DNA of 11,489 bases from an uncultured Prevotella sp. (GTDB taxonomy: Bacteria > Bacteroidota > Bacteroidia > Bacteroidales > Bacteroidaceae), in NCBI GenBank assembly GCA_905210845.1, contig CAJLYG010000085.1, forward strand, positions 1 to 11,489. The letters are read 5' to 3'. Within the stretch, counting starts at the first letter, position 1, and the number at the start of each line of letters is the position of its first letter. The translations under genes were made by a program, and so were the position numbers. Below are positions 1 through 7,379 of this stretch, piece by piece. Below the pieces are notes generated by a model that was not told where the DNA came from, ran no database searches, and saw only the letters and a program-made list of their open reading frames with translations.

Positions 1-2158
1 GGTCATAGAGGTGCTGCCATAACTCTTCCGTGATAAATGGCATAAAGGGATGGAGCATCTTCAGGAGTGAATCAAAGAAACGGAGGGTCGCTTCGTAGGT
101 CGTCTTGTCGATCGGAGAGCCATAAGCGGGCTTGACCATCTCCAAATACCAACTGGAGAACTCATCCCAGAAAAGACGGTAGACAGCCATCAAGGCTTCA
201 GAAATGCGATATTTGGAGAAGAGGTCGTCAACCTCCTCGTTTACTATTCTCAGCTTTGCCTCGAACCAGTCGACAGCGATTTTCCCGGCTTTGGGCTGCG
301 GGGTTTCTGCTACCTCCCAGCCTTTGACGAGACGGAAGGCATTCCAAATCTTGTTGTTGAAATTCCTGCCTTGCTCGCAAAGAGCCTCGTCGAAGAGAAT
401 GTCATTGCCTGCAGGGGCAGCTAACATCATTCCCATCCGTACTCCATCAGCGCCGTATTTGTCAATGAGCATGATGGGGTCGGGGGAGTTGCCTAAGCTC
501 TTGCTCATCTTCCTGCCTAACTTGTCACGGACAATGCCAGTGAAATAAACATGCTTGAACGGCATCTTGCCCCTATACTCGTATCCTGCCATGATCATCC
601 GGGCTACCCAGAAGAAGATGATGTCGGGACCGGTCACTAAGTCTGATGTCGGGTAATAATATTGGATTTCCTCATTGTCGGGATGGTTGATGCCATCAAA
701 CACGGAGATGGGCCACAACCAACTGGAGAACCAGGTGTCCAAGCAGTCGGGATCCTGCTGCAGGTCTTCTGCCTTTAGCGTGGCATCCTTTGCCTGGGCC
801 TTCGTCAAGGCATCCTCAGGTGTCTCTGCCACGACAACCTCCTTCTTGCCATTGAGGTTGAAGTAGTAAGCCGGAATGCGATGTCCCCACCATAGCTGAC
901 GGCTGATACACCAGTCCTTGATATTCTCCAGCCAATGTCGATAGGTATTCTTGTACTTGGGTGGATAGAACTGTATATCGTCATTCATCACAGGGGGAAG
1001 GGCGATGTCAGCGAAGTGCTGCATCTTCAGGAACCACTGGGTAGAGAGCTTCGGCTCGATAGGCACGTTGGTGCGCTCTGAGAATCCCACCTTATTGTCA
1101 TAGTCCTCGACCTTTTCCAAGAGCCCTGCCTTGTCGAGATCGATGGCGATCTGCTTCCTCACGTCCATGCGGTCTTGCCCTACATACATGCCAGCAGCCT
1201 CAGAGATCGTGCCGTTATCGTTGAAGATGTCGATTGTCTCCAATCCGTGCTTGAGCCCTAAGGCATGGTCGTTGACATCGTGGGCTGGGGTGACCTTCAG
1301 ACATCCCGTACCGAACTCGATATCTACGTATTCGTCCTCGATCACGGGAATCTCCCGGTTCACGAGTGGGACGATCACATGCTTTCCTTTCAGCCAAGTA
1401 TTCTTCACGTCCTTGGGGTTGATGCACATGGCGGTATCACCCATGATGGTCTCAGGGCGAGTGGTGGCAACCACGGCATAATAGCCTTTCTCGTCTTTGT
1501 GGATGATATTCCCTTCGTCTTTCTTGGCGATGCCATCCTGCTCTACTACGCGGTATTTCAGGTAATAAAGCTTGCTGTGCTCATCCTTATAGACCACCTC
1601 TTCGTCAGAGAGGGCAGTCTGTGCCTTCGGGTCCCAGTTGACCATTCGGACGCCACGGTAGATCAATCCTTTGTTGTAGAGATCGCAGAAGACCTTGATC
1701 ACGCCTTTGCTACGTGTCTCATCCATCGTAAAGGCAGTACGGTCCCAGTCACAGCTTGCACCGAGCTTGCGCAACTGTTTCAGGATAATGCCACCATGTT
1801 CGCGCGTCCAGTCCCACGCGTGCTCTAAGAACTGCTCACGCGTCAGGTCAGTCTTCTTAATGCCTTCTTGGGCAAGCTTGTTGACGACTTTTGCCTCAGT
1901 GGCAATCGAAGCGTGGTCGGTACCCGGTACCCAGCATGCGTTCTTACCTTCCATTCTGGCACGACGCACCAAGATGTCTTGAATAGTGTTGTTCAGCATG
2001 TGCCCCATGTGCAAGACGCCGGTCACGTTTGGGGGCGGGATAACGATCGTATAGGGTTCTCTTCCATCGGGCTTGCTGCTGAAAAGCTTGTGATCCAGCC
2101 AATACTGGTACCATTTCGACTCCACTTCGTTGGGGTCGTACTTACTTGCTAATTCCAT
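1..2158 (-). CDS. valS: Valyl-tRNA synthetase (ValRS), C-terminus cut off by the window edge
   Basis: Class I aminoacyl-tRNA synthetase that charges tRNA-Val with valine in the cytoplasm and edits mischarged threonine. On the minus strand the ATG at 2158 opens a frame of about 719 codons running off the left edge; full-length relatives are about 870-950 residues, so part of the anticodon-binding domain and the C-terminal coiled coil lie outside. Visible landmarks: the HIGH-type motif HMGH at residues 50-53 inside [19 protein letters not shown] shortly after, the editing-domain signature TTRPET at 232-237, the ValRS-type [10 protein letters not shown] at 474-483, and the KMSKS loop at 550-554 (KMSKSLGN). 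No frameshift or missing motif was seen. It is divergent from mazG across a 100-bp gap. Identity is very secure because of the [10 protein letters not shown] and PPPNVTG strings, which separate it from IleRS and LeuRS. Confidence 0.97.
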   Translation of the reverse strand, partial: MELASKYDPNEVESKWYQYWLDHKLFSSKPDGREPYTIVIPPPNVTGVLHMGHMLNNTIQDILVRRARMEGKNACWVPGTDHASIATEAKVVNKLAQEGIKKTDLTREQFLEHAWDWTREHGGIILKQLRKLGASCDWDRTAFTMDETRSKGVIKVFCDLYNKGLIYRGVRMVNWDPKAQTALSDEEVVYKDEHSKLYYLKYRVVEQDGIAKKDEGNIIHKDEKGYYAVVATTRPETIMGDTAMCINPKDVKNTWLKGKHVIVPLVNREIPVIEDEYVDIEFGTGCLKVTPAHDVNDHALGLKHGLETIDIFNDNGTISEAAGMYVGQDRMDVRKQIAIDLDKAGLLEKVEDYDNKVGFSERTNVPIEPKLSTQWFLKMQHFADIALPPVMNDDIQFYPPKYKNTYRHWLENIKDWCISRQLWWGHRIPAYYFNLNGKKEVVVAETPEDALTKAQAKDATLKAEDLQQDPDCLDTWFSSWLWPISVFDGINHPDNEEIQYYYPTSDLVTGPDIIFFWVARMIMAGYEYRGKMPFKHVYFTGIVRDKLGRKMSKSLGNSPDPIMLIDKYGADGVRMGMMLAAPAGNDILFDEALCEQGRNFNNKIWNAFRLVKGWEVAETPQPKAGKIAVDWFEAKLRIVNEEVDDLFSKYRISEALMAVYRLFWDEFSSWYLEMVKPAYGSPIDKTTYEATLRFFDSLLKMLHPFMPFITEELWQHLYD

Positions 2159-2202
2159 TCTTATTATATGTTGTTAATTCTTATCTTTAAAAAAACACGG
2201 TG

Positions 2203-2210
2203 CAAAAATA
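2203..2210 (-). promoter_or_regulatory. Candidate -7 box of the valS promoter
   Basis: Read on the minus strand this is TATTTTTG, matching the Bacteroidota -7 consensus TAnnTTTG. It lies about 45 nt upstream of the valS ATG. No TTTG -33 element is visible at the usual 19-21 nt spacing, and the region is AT-rich, so a chance match is possible. Confidence 0.4.
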
Positions 2211-2232
2211 CAAAAATTCCACTGAAAATAAT

Positions 2233-2240
2233 TATCTTTG
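2233..2240 (+). promoter_or_regulatory. Candidate -7 box of the mazG promoter
   Basis: TATCTTTG is a perfect match to the Bacteroidota -7 consensus TAnnTTTG and ends 18 nt before the mazG ATG, which implies a very short leader. A -33 TTTG is not visible at the expected distance. It sits back-to-back with the valS -7 box, so the two upstream promoter regions overlap. Confidence 0.5.
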
Positions 2241-2258
2241 CATTTAAAATAATGTAAT

Positions 2259-3101
2259 ATGCATAGTAGAGAAGATAAAATAAAGGCTTTCGGAAGGCTC
2301 CTTGACGTTCAGGAAAGGCTCCGGAAGGAGTGTCCATGGGACAGGAAGCAGACCAACGAAAGCCTTCGGCCCAATACGATCGAAGAGGTGTATGAGCTTT
2401 GCGATGCCCTCTTGAAGAACGACTATAAGAATATCTGCAAGGAATTGGGGGATGTCATGGAGCATGTGGTCTTCTATTCCATCCTTGGCAACGAGGCCTC
2501 ACAGTTTGATATTGCTGATGTTTGCAACCAGGAAGCCGACAAACTTATGTTCAGGCATCCGTTCATCGACTGGACGGGGTGGAAGCGTACAGACGGAAGC
2601 GATGCGGGGAAAGCCCAGGAAGAGAAACCCGATAGCGTGGACGGTGTCCTACAGACATGGGAGCAGATCAAGAGAAAGGAAAAGGATGGCAACAAAACCG
2701 TTCTCTCTGGGGTGCCTGAAGCACTGCCTTCCCTGATCAAGGCTTATCGGATCCAGGACAAGGCCCGTAATGTTGGGTTCGACTGGAAGGACAAGGCTGA
2801 TGTCTGGGATAAGGTCAGGGAGGAGTTGGGAGAACTGGAAACAGAACTGAAAAGGGAAGATAAGGAGAAAAGCACCCGTGAGCTCGGTGACTTCCTTTTC
2901 AGCGTGATCAATGCCGCCAGGCTCTATCATCTGAACCCTGACAATGCCTTAGAGCATACCAATCATAAATTCATCCGACGATTCAATTATGTGGAACAGA
3001 AAGCCAAAGACATGCATAAGGATCTGAAAGACATGTCTTTGGAAGAAATGGATCAATATTGGGATGAAGCAAAGAAACAAGAAAACAATCGGACAAAATA
3101 A
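2259..3101 (+). CDS. mazG: Nucleoside triphosphate pyrophosphohydrolase MazG
   Basis: Hydrolyses (d)NTPs to NMP plus pyrophosphate; in the family this cleans non-canonical nucleotides from the pool and modulates stress signalling. The 280-residue protein has two tandem all-alpha MazG domains. Domain 1 carries CPWD (25-28), the metal-binding EEVYELCD (42-49) and KELGD (61-65), then RHP (99-101). Domain 2 carries VGFDW (172-176), EELGELETE (188-196) and RELGD (207-211). A stretch of roughly 30 residues between RHP and WEQIK (about 102-133) is longer than the equivalent of about 15 residues that I recall in E. coli MazG (263 residues). It starts an apparent operon: the lipoprotein gene follows after 13 nt and rnz after a further 10 nt. 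The ATG at 2259 sits 18 nt after a -7-like box and is the natural start. Confidence 0.95.
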   Translation: MHSREDKIKAFGRLLDVQERLRKECPWDRKQTNESLRPNTIEEVYELCDALLKNDYKNICKELGDVMEHVVFYSILGNEASQFDIADVCNQEADKLMFRHPFIDWTGWKRTDGSDAGKAQEEKPDSVDGVLQTWEQIKRKEKDGNKTVLSGVPEALPSLIKAYRIQDKARNVGFDWKDKADVWDKVREELGELETELKREDKEKSTRELGDFLFSVINAARLYHLNPDNALEHTNHKFIRRFNYVEQKAKDMHKDLKDMSLEEMDQYWDEAKKQENNRTK

Positions 3102-3114
3102 CGACACAAGTGCT

Positions 3115-3672
3115 ATGAAGAAATTAATTTTTGCAGCTGTCGCCATGGCAGCAATGGTCATGGTGGGTTGCCAGTCAAATCAGAAACGTCAGACCGCAGG
3201 CAGCAATGACAGTATCTCATCCGAAAATGCAGTTGCCGACTCAACCGTTTATGGCGTTTGCGGGGAGAATACGGCCATGCACACCTTGGAACTGATTACC
3301 GACAAGGGGGATACCTTGAGCTATGCCATGCAAGTGGAGGAGGATGCACAGGTGCAAGGTGGCTTGCTGAGCGGCGACCGGTTGGCTGTCATTGGGCATA
3401 AGAATGCGGATGGCGAGAATGTCGCTACCCTCATCGTCAATCTCACGACGCTTTGCGGCAAGTGGACCAGCATCGACAAGAACTTCGTGATCGAGGAAGG
3501 CGGCATCGTTAAGTCGAACGTACAGGCTGAGACGAACCCTTGGACGAGCTGGAGAATATGCAATGGAAAATTGGTTCTGAACAAAGATACCTTCCAGATT
3601 GATGAATTGGGTGCAGATAGCCTCTATCTGGAAAACGACAAAGGGATCTTTACCTTCAAGCGCCAGAAATAA
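3115..3672 (+). CDS. Small lipocalin-like lipoprotein
   Basis: Predicted 185-residue lipoprotein of unknown function. The start at 3115 is preferred over an in-frame ATG at 3064 because it gives a clean lipoprotein signal (MKKLIF, hydrophobic core, lipobox MVGC with the lipidated Cys at 19) and avoids a 38-nt overlap with mazG. After a polar linker (20-44) the mature part reads as two beta-rich modules: about 45-110 (starting VYGVCGENTAMHTLEL) and about 113-185 (CGKW, then SWRICNGKLVL at 145-155, ending DSLYLENDKGIFTFKR). The second module resembles the lipocalin-like or calycin-like domains common in Bacteroides and Prevotella lipoproteins. The family call is from memory of the pattern, not a search. 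It lies between mazG and rnz with gaps of 13 and 10 nt and is probably co-transcribed, though a functional link is not obvious. Confidence 0.82.
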   Translation: MKKLIFAAVAMAAMVMVGCQSNQKRQTAGSNDSISSENAVADSTVYGVCGENTAMHTLELITDKGDTLSYAMQVEEDAQVQGGLLSGDRLAVIGHKNADGENVATLIVNLTTLCGKWTSIDKNFVIEEGGIVKSNVQAETNPWTSWRICNGKLVLNKDTFQIDELGADSLYLENDKGIFTFKRQK

Positions 3673-3676
3673 GGAG
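3671..3676 (+). promoter_or_regulatory. Shine-Dalgarno sequence of rnz overlapping the upstream stop
   Basis: AAGGAG lies 6 nt before the rnz ATG and shares bases with the TAA stop of the lipoprotein gene (TAAGGAG). A strong SD is not the rule in Bacteroidota, and this one fixes the rnz start. Confidence 0.6.
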
Positions 3677-3682
3677 TAAGAG

Positions 3683-4597
3683 ATGGAGCCTTTTCGCGTT
3701 CTTGTCTTAGGCTGTGGCAGTGCTCTGCCCACCTTGAAACATTATGCTTCTTCCCAGGTCGTTGAGGTTCGGGGAAAGCTCTTCATGGTCGATTGCGGGG
3801 AAGGCACGCAGATGCAATTGCGCCGCGCCCACCTGAGGTTCACGAAGATCAGTGCCGTCTTTATCTCCCATCTCCATGGCGATCATTGCTTCGGACTGAT
3901 CGGCTTGATTTCTACCTTCGGCATGTTGGGGCGCACGGCAACTCTCCATGTGTATGGACCGGCTGCCTTTGAGCCTATGCTCAACGCGCAGATGGATATG
4001 TTTTGCAAGGGCCTTGACTATGAGGTCGTCTTCCATCCGGTTGACACCACGGCACATGCCGTGGTCTATGAGGACAAGAGCCTGACGGTAGAGACAATCC
4101 CTTTGCAGCACCGCATTCCCTGCTGTGGGTATCTCTTCCGCGAGAAAGCTACCTTGCCCCATATCCGGCGGGACATGATCGACTTCTATGGGATCCCTGT
4201 CAGTCAGATCAATAATATCAAGAATGGGGCAGACTGGACGACGGAAGAGGGTGAGGTCATCCCTAACCATTTGCTGACCGAACCTGCGGAGCAGCCTCGT
4301 TCGTATGCCTATTGCAGCGATACAAGGTACATTCCTACCTTGCACCAATGGTTAGAGGGCGTGAGCACGCTGTACCACGAGTCTACTTACACCTCGCAAT
4401 ATGAAACTCGCGCCCAGCTCTATTACCATAGTACGGCAGCACAGGCAGCGACCGTGGCAAGGGATGCTCATGTCGGCAAACTCCTGCTGGGCCATTACAG
4501 CGCGCGCTATGATGACGAGGAGGTCTTGCTCCAGGAGGCAAAGGCCATCTTCCCCCATACGCTCCTGACAAAGGAGGGAATGGTCGTTGACGTATAG
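3683..4597 (+). CDS. rnz: Ribonuclease Z (tRNase Z), zinc-dependent tRNA 3' endonuclease
   Basis: Cytoplasmic metallo-beta-lactamase-fold endonuclease that removes 3' trailers from tRNA precursors. The 304-residue length matches the short bacterial tRNase Z form. Zinc-site residues are visible: HLHGDH at 63-68 (preceded by VFIS), His143 in PLQHRIPCCGY, Asp213 in YCSDTRY, His249 in YYHSTAAQAA, and His271 in LLLGHYSARY. The YHEST segment (231-235) is also typical of the family. An N-terminal LGCGSALPT strand and VDCGEGTQMQLRR (36-48) complete the fold. The start is supported by an AAGGAG 6 nt upstream. It is the last gene of the mazG cluster. No clear intrinsic terminator follows; the 22-bp tandem repeats begin 52 nt after the stop. 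Confidence 0.96.
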   Translation: MEPFRVLVLGCGSALPTLKHYASSQVVEVRGKLFMVDCGEGTQMQLRRAHLRFTKISAVFISHLHGDHCFGLIGLISTFGMLGRTATLHVYGPAAFEPMLNAQMDMFCKGLDYEVVFHPVDTTAHAVVYEDKSLTVETIPLQHRIPCCGYLFREKATLPHIRRDMIDFYGIPVSQINNIKNGADWTTEEGEVIPNHLLTEPAEQPRSYAYCSDTRYIPTLHQWLEGVSTLYHESTYTSQYETRAQLYYHSTAAQAATVARDAHVGKLLLGHYSARYDDEEVLLQEAKAIFPHTLLTKEGMVVDV

Positions 4598-4648
4598 CTC
4601 TTCCGTGCCCAAACTGTACTTCTTCCCAACCTTCCCACGCAGGATTTC

Positions 4649-4736
4649 CAATAGGCCATCTTTCAGGGCTCAATAGGTCAACTTTCAGGGCTCAATAGGT
4701 CATCTATCGCAAGCTAAAAGGTCATCTCCTGTAATG
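4649..4736 (+). repeat. Tandem repeat, four degenerate 22-bp units
   Basis: Units start at 4649, 4671, 4693 and 4715 with an exact 22-bp period. The core is CAATAGGTCATCT followed by TTCAGGGCT. Units 1 and 2 differ at only two positions (GGCCATC versus GGTCAAC). Unit 3 keeps the first half and diverges in the second (ATCGCAAGC). Unit 4 keeps only AAAGGTCATCT. The period is not a multiple of three and no frame runs through, so it is non-coding. Possible roles (transcript end, protein binding, relic of slippage) cannot be told apart from sequence. Confidence 0.8.
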
Positions 4737-4868
4737 TTGTTGACGATCCCTTGGATAGATCCCTTTTGACTGCGGCATTTCTATTTATTATTGTGTAGAA
4801 TTAGTTAAATAACCTTAATATCATACGTTTTGCCATGGATGTCAAGAGGCTATTTCAATTTTTAGGTT

Positions 4869-4876
4869 TATTTTTG
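4869..4876 (+). promoter_or_regulatory. Candidate -7 box for the 4896-8194 gene unit
   Basis: TATTTTTG matches TAnnTTTG and ends 19 nt before the ATG at 4896. The spacing to the start resembles that of mazG. No TTTG is present at -33 spacing, so the promoter would depend on an atypical upstream element or an alternative sigma factor. Confidence 0.42.
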
Positions 4877-4895
4877 CAATATAATAGAATAGCTT

Positions 4896-5204
4896 ATGAT
4901 TAAAAATATACTCAAGATATTCCTCTTTGCATTTATTCTCATCGGTATTCCTACTTTATCGATGGCTCATCCGGGTGCAGAAATTGCCGAGGGTAATTTC
5001 GATGAGATCACCATTTCGGTTTCTCAGAACGTGGTGCACATTACCAATGCGAATGGAGAAGTGCTGAATGTATATAATTTGGCGGGCGTTCGGGTGATGA
5101 GTGTGAAGATAGAAGGTCCTGACAAGCGCTATGACCTGAACTTGACGAAAGGGATCTATATATTTAAGGTAGGCAATGTCGTACGAAAGATCTCTATCAA
5201 ATAG
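4896..5204 (+). CDS. Small exported protein made almost entirely of a type IX sorting-tail-like domain
   Basis: The 102-residue protein starts with a clear signal peptide (MIKNILK, hydrophobic 8-22, probable cleavage after SMA at about residue 24). The remaining 78 residues resemble the C-terminal Por/T9SS type A sorting domain: a strand ending in VVHITNANGE, then VLNVYNLAGVRVMSV, and the final LTKGIYIFKVGNVVRKISIK pattern, where GIY.FKV followed by K.I.. is the family's usual ending. What is odd is the lack of any passenger domain in front. It may be a stand-alone Ig-like periplasmic or surface protein rather than a secretion substrate. The next gene starts 6 nt after its stop, so it probably heads the operon. 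Function unknown; the fold assignment is by pattern only. Confidence 0.75.
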   Translation: MIKNILKIFLFAFILIGIPTLSMAHPGAEIAEGNFDEITISVSQNVVHITNANGEVLNVYNLAGVRVMSVKIEGPDKRYDLNLTKGIYIFKVGNVVRKISIK

Positions 5205-5210
5205 TATATT

Positions 5211-6788
5211 TTGAGAATCCATCCGTTATTGTGGTTCGTTGTCCTCATGGCATTGACGGTTTCATGCCGCGAGAAAGTTGCGAATCCAGACAAAGAGTTG
5301 ACCATGGAAGCCTACTCCTCGCTGAGAACAGCTTCCTTCGTCATGAATTCTCATGCCATCCGTCGCCAGGTCAGGAAGCTTATTGAGAACGACAAGGATT
5401 CTATGTGGGTAGATTTTCAAACCAAGCGATATTATCAGCGGAAAGGGTCTTTCCTTTGGATCGGCCGCTTCGGCGTGGACCAGCGTGCGGACACGCTGGT
5501 CCGCTATTTGCGGCAAGTGGGAGAGATGGGATTCAGGAAAGATCAATTTTGTGTCAGTGCCATCGAGACCGACCTGCGGCATCTGAGAGCCCTCGACTTC
5601 AATGACAGCACTTATCATGTCAACCGTGTCCTCGCTCGTTTGGAGTATCATCTCACCAAGGCGTACCTTCGGTATGCCACTGGGCAGCGTTTCGGCTATG
5701 TCAATCCCAAGCTCGTCTTCAACCGATTGGAGGTAAAGGATAGCGATTCCACCCATGTCTCCTACCGCGGATTGTTCGATATCCCCATGGATCATCCAGG
5801 GAAACGTTTCCTTCAGATCGCCTTTCAAAAAGTGGCTCATGACAGTGTAGCCGAATTCCTCCAGGAAGTACAACCCGTGAGTCCCATGTACCATCGTTTG
5901 CTGAGTCGCCTGAACAATCCGAACACGCCAGCCTCGGAGCGGCCCAAGATCCTCTGCAACATGGAGCGTTGTCGATGGCGGTTGCACGATTATCCCCAGA
6001 GGCACCGGAAATATGTCTTCGTGAACATTCCCTCCTTTCATCTCTATGCCGTGGATGAGGACAGTGTGCTGTCCATGCGGATTGGATGTGGAACGTTTGA
6101 GACAAAGACCCCGCTCCTGACCAGTGAGATCAAGCGGATGGATATTAACCCCCAGTGGATCGTCCCGCAGAGTATCGTGGAGAAAAGCATCCTCCGTCAT
6201 GCGGGGAATAGTAGTTATTTCGACCGCCATCGCTTCTTTATCCGAGAGCGTAGCACGGGGAAGAAGGTGGAGGTTTGGCGCGCCTCCTACCAAGGACTGA
6301 AGAACCGGGACTACTTGGTCATACAGGAAGGAGGAGAGGGGAATGCGTTGGGCAGGATCATCTTCCGCTTCGACAATAGTTTCTCCGTGTTCTTGCATGA
6401 TACCTCCTCGCGAGATGTCTTCCAAAGGACCGACAGAGGAGTCTCACATGGATGCGTGAGGGTGGAGAAGCCCTTCGACTTGGCAGTCTTTCTCTTAGAG
6501 AAAAAAGACAGGGAAACCATCGGCAAGATAAAATATTCCATGCTCGCTGACGTTAGTAAGGTTGGGGAGCGTGAGCCTGAGCGCCCGGAAGGGAATGAGA
6601 CCGATGAAGAAGAGGTCGATACCCTGGATAGGTCGAGGCTCATTGGGACATTGAAAGTGGAGCCCAAGGTCCCGCTTTTCATCACCTATTATACAATTTA
6701 CCCGGATCAGGAAGGACGCCTGAGAGAGTACGATGATGTCTATGGCTACGATCGGGTGATCTATCAATATCTTCGGAATTACAGATGA
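5211..6788 (+). CDS. L,D-transpeptidase, YcbB/LdtD-like lipoprotein (YkuD catalytic domain)
   Basis: Envelope enzyme expected to form 3-3 peptidoglycan cross-links or attach proteins to the wall. The start is TTG at 5211: it is the only usual start codon after the upstream stop at 5202-5204 that keeps the whole lipoprotein signal (MRIHPLLWFVVLMALTVSC, lipidated Cys19). The in-frame ATG at 5247 would leave just seven residues before that Cys. Residues 85-235 resemble the YcbB scaffold (HLTKAYLRYATG, then SPMYHRLLSRL). The YkuD core begins at about 250 with NMERCRWR and VNIPSFHLYAV and has NPQWIVPQSI (313-322), FLHDT with His396, and the catalytic SHGCVR at 412-417 (Cys415). An acidic linker (452-475) precedes the family's terminal hairpin (VPLFITYYTIYPD). 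The usual PG_binding_1 domain between scaffold and core appears absent. Its TGA overlaps the sigma-factor ATG. Confidence 0.93.
   Translation: MRIHPLLWFVVLMALTVSCREKVANPDKELTMEAYSSLRTASFVMNSHAIRRQVRKLIENDKDSMWVDFQTKRYYQRKGSFLWIGRFGVDQRADTLVRYLRQVGEMGFRKDQFCVSAIETDLRHLRALDFNDSTYHVNRVLARLEYHLTKAYLRYATGQRFGYVNPKLVFNRLEVKDSDSTHVSYRGLFDIPMDHPGKRFLQIAFQKVAHDSVAEFLQEVQPVSPMYHRLLSRLNNPNTPASERPKILCNMERCRWRLHDYPQRHRKYVFVNIPSFHLYAVDEDSVLSMRIGCGTFETKTPLLTSEIKRMDINPQWIVPQSIVEKSILRHAGNSSYFDRHRFFIRERSTGKKVEVWRASYQGLKNRDYLVIQEGGEGNALGRIIFRFDNSFSVFLHDTSSRDVFQRTDRGVSHGCVRVEKPFDLAVFLLEKKDRETIGKIKYSMLADVSKVGEREPERPEGNETDEEEVDTLDRSRLIGTLKVEPKVPLFITYYTIYPDQEGRLREYDDVYGYDRVIYQYLRNYR
5475..5504 (+). repeat. Strong inverted repeat (hairpin) inside the L,D-transpeptidase coding sequence
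   Basis: GGACCAGCGTG (5477-5487) and CACGCTGGTCC (5492-5502) are perfectly complementary over 11 bp with a CGGA loop. Outer bases 5475/5504 (G-C) and 5476/5503 (U·G) could extend the RNA stem to 13 pairs. It encodes residues 89-98 of the enzyme. No T-run follows, so it is not an intrinsic terminator. Whether it acts in RNA processing, protein binding or nothing is unknown. Confidence 0.7.
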
Positions 6789-7333
6789 AACGATACGACG
6801 AGAAAGAAGTCCTGAAGCAATTATCGGATCCGAGAACCCAAAGACAGGCTTTCGAGATGATTGTAAGACAGTATAGCGAACCGCTGTATTGGAAAATCCG
6901 GCATATCGTTATGGACCATGAGGATACGAATGACATCCTCCAGAATACTTTTATCAAGGCTTGGAACAACTTAGACGACTTCCAAAATAAGTCGAAGCTG
7001 TCGACATGGCTTTACAGAATCGGGATAAATGAAGCCTTGGACTTCCTGCGCAAGCAGAAGGTGCAGCAATCCATTAATGCGGATGAAGACCTGAGCGTGG
7101 CCAACAAGTTGATGGCAGATGAATATTTTGATGGCGATGAGACACAGGCAGAGTTGCAAGAGGCAGTCTCTACCTTACCCGACGTGCAGCGCACGGTCTT
7201 TAACCTCAGGTACTTCGATGAGATGAAGTACAGTGAGATCAGCAAACTGTTAGGGACGTCGGAAGGAGCCCTGAAAGCCAGCTATCATACAGCAGTCAAG
7301 AAAATAAGCGAATTTTTTCATCAACATGATTAA
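6785..7333 (+). CDS. ECF-type RNA polymerase sigma-70 factor (RpoE-like)
   Basis: Alternative sigma factor that directs RNA polymerase to its own promoter set. The 182-residue protein has only the two ECF domains. Sigma region 2 spans about 22-92 (AFEMIVRQY, DTNDILQNTFIKAWNNL at 47-63, then STWLYRIGINEALDFLRKQK, which is the -10 recognition helix area). Sigma region 4 spans about 123-178 (LPDVQRTVFNLRYFDEMKYSEIS, then the helix-turn-helix GTSEGALKASYHTAVKKI). An acidic linker (99-122) separates them. The ATG overlaps the transpeptidase stop as ATGA, which indicates translational coupling. Two genes for a single-pass membrane protein and an exported protein follow, the usual position for anti-sigma and sensor partners. 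Autoregulation is plausible, but no promoter copy was identified. Confidence 0.95.
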   Translation: MKRYDEKEVLKQLSDPRTQRQAFEMIVRQYSEPLYWKIRHIVMDHEDTNDILQNTFIKAWNNLDDFQNKSKLSTWLYRIGINEALDFLRKQKVQQSINADEDLSVANKLMADEYFDGDETQAELQEAVSTLPDVQRTVFNLRYFDEMKYSEISKLLGTSEGALKASYHTAVKKISEFFHQHD

Positions 7334-7379
7334 ACCTTTTCCCCTATTATACGTCAAAGAAATAAAGAATGATCGGAAT

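Larger units (their letters stand above)
4598..4895. other. Intergenic region of about 300 bp without a gene
   Basis: No coding frame with family features was found here. The region holds a 22-bp tandem repeat tract (4649-4736), a short direct repeat GATCCCTT (4745-4752 and 4758-4765), an AT-rich stretch (about 4780-4830), and a candidate -7 box just before the next gene. I see no tRNA, riboswitch or convincing hairpin terminator. Confidence 0.6.

Noticed and set aside
1265..1828. A 187-codon plus-strand frame inside valS
   Set aside because: It is a shadow of the minus-strand synthetase, whose editing-domain motifs occupy the same bases.
3064..3114. Upstream in-frame start for the lipoprotein gene
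   Set aside because: It would overlap mazG and bury the lipoprotein signal behind 17 polar residues; the ATG at 3115 gives a normal signal and spacing.
4046..4065. 9-bp perfect inverted repeat with a 2-nt centre inside rnz
   Set aside because: Short, within a conserved coding region and near what chance allows over this length; no terminator or operator context.
3707..4348. A 213-codon open frame antisense to rnz
   Set aside because: The sense strand encodes all zinc-site residues of ribonuclease Z; the antisense frame shows no recognisable features.
4649..4736. CRISPR array
   Set aside because: The 22-bp units are directly abutting with no unique spacers, they decay along the tract, and no cas gene is present.
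5262..6425. A 387-codon open frame antisense to the L,D-transpeptidase
   Set aside because: It lies wholly within a gene with intact catalytic motifs, shows no domain, signal peptide or promoter, and is a by-product of codon use on the sense strand.
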